Source: Morganella psychrotolerans
Lineage (GTDB): Bacteria; Pseudomonadota; Gammaproteobacteria; Enterobacterales; Enterobacteriaceae
NCBI RefSeq assembly: GCF_001676155.1
Contig: NZ_LZEW01000023.1
Coordinates: forward strand, 361,725 to 425,724
DNA length: 64,000 bases
Reading direction: 5' to 3'
Shown here piece after piece: positions 63,993 to 64,000 of this stretch. Each line of letters starts with the position of its first letter. The first letter of the stretch is position 1. The notes beneath the pieces are model-generated. The model was not told where the DNA came from. It did no database searches and saw only the letters and a list, made by a program, of their open reading frames with translations. A program made the translations under genes and the position numbers.

Positions 63993-64000
63993 AATTCTGT

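Noticed and set aside
1..64000. CRISPR arrays, insertion-sequence transposases, prophage or integrase genes, tRNA genes
   Set aside because: None found: the only repeats are ERIC-like and other palindromic elements without spacer regularity, and no ORF shows transposase or integrase motifs.

Overview
The window is a stretch of enterobacterial chromosome, most likely Morganella or a very close relative in the Morganellaceae (inference, not a database result). The basis is a glutamate mutase / 3-methylaspartate ammonia-lyase operon beside a complete anaerobic cobalamin cluster in the Salmonella-type order, standard enterobacterial blocks (ftsB-ispD-ispF-truD, surE-pcm-nlpD-rpoS, mutS, queD/queE, yafD, a 5S rRNA gene), and many ERIC-like palindromic intergenic repeats.

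Layout. 1-4.5 kb (minus strand): glmS-glmL-glmE-mal, which converts glutamate to methylaspartate and then mesaconate with adenosylcobalamin as cofactor. 5.4-9.8 kb (minus): a stand-alone precorrin-2 dehydrogenase, a 0.9 kb array of palindromic repeats, then pduX, cobD and the uroporphyrinogen-III methyltransferase. 10.6-27.9 kb (plus): cbiABCDETFGHJKLMNQOP-cobUSC-cobT, followed by a LysR regulator. The mutase is therefore encoded next to the pathway for its own cofactor. 29-34 kb (minus): lipoprotein protease loiP, corrinoid adenosyltransferase btuR, a class I fumarase and a dicarboxylate/amino-acid symporter. 34.5-42.8 kb: accessory genes, namely an unrecognised lipoprotein, a broken LysE exporter, a TetR repressor facing a Rob-like AraC regulator across a perfect operator palindrome, a DASS carboxylate transporter, a LuxE-like/LuxC-like pair and a GNAT acetyltransferase. 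42.8-46.1 kb (minus): a tightly coupled operon of an outer-membrane protein, an Omp85-type barrel without POTRA domains and a lipoprotein. 46.1-47.85 kb: AT-rich, nearly gene-free. 47.9-57.7 kb: mutS, rpoS, nlpD, pcm, surE, truD, ispF, ispD, ftsB, with an inserted small exported protein gene. 58-64 kb: queD, queE, a ProY-like permease, a DUF1641/sulfide:quinone reductase-like pair, yafD and the 3' end of an rRNA operon (5S) on the minus strand.

Two features cut across the window. (1) Seven genes (glmS, cbiD, cbiN, the LysE exporter, rpoS, a DUF5329-like gene, the ProY-like permease) are each interrupted at an A/T run of 7-9 bases that is one base too long for the reading frame. This points to systematic homopolymer over-calling in the assembly, although real slippage or gene loss cannot be excluded from sequence alone. 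(2) ERIC-like elements (about 126 bp, plus 61-76 bp deletion derivatives and half elements) lie in many intergenic gaps, and a related core with different termini is tandemly arrayed at 6.2-7.0 kb.
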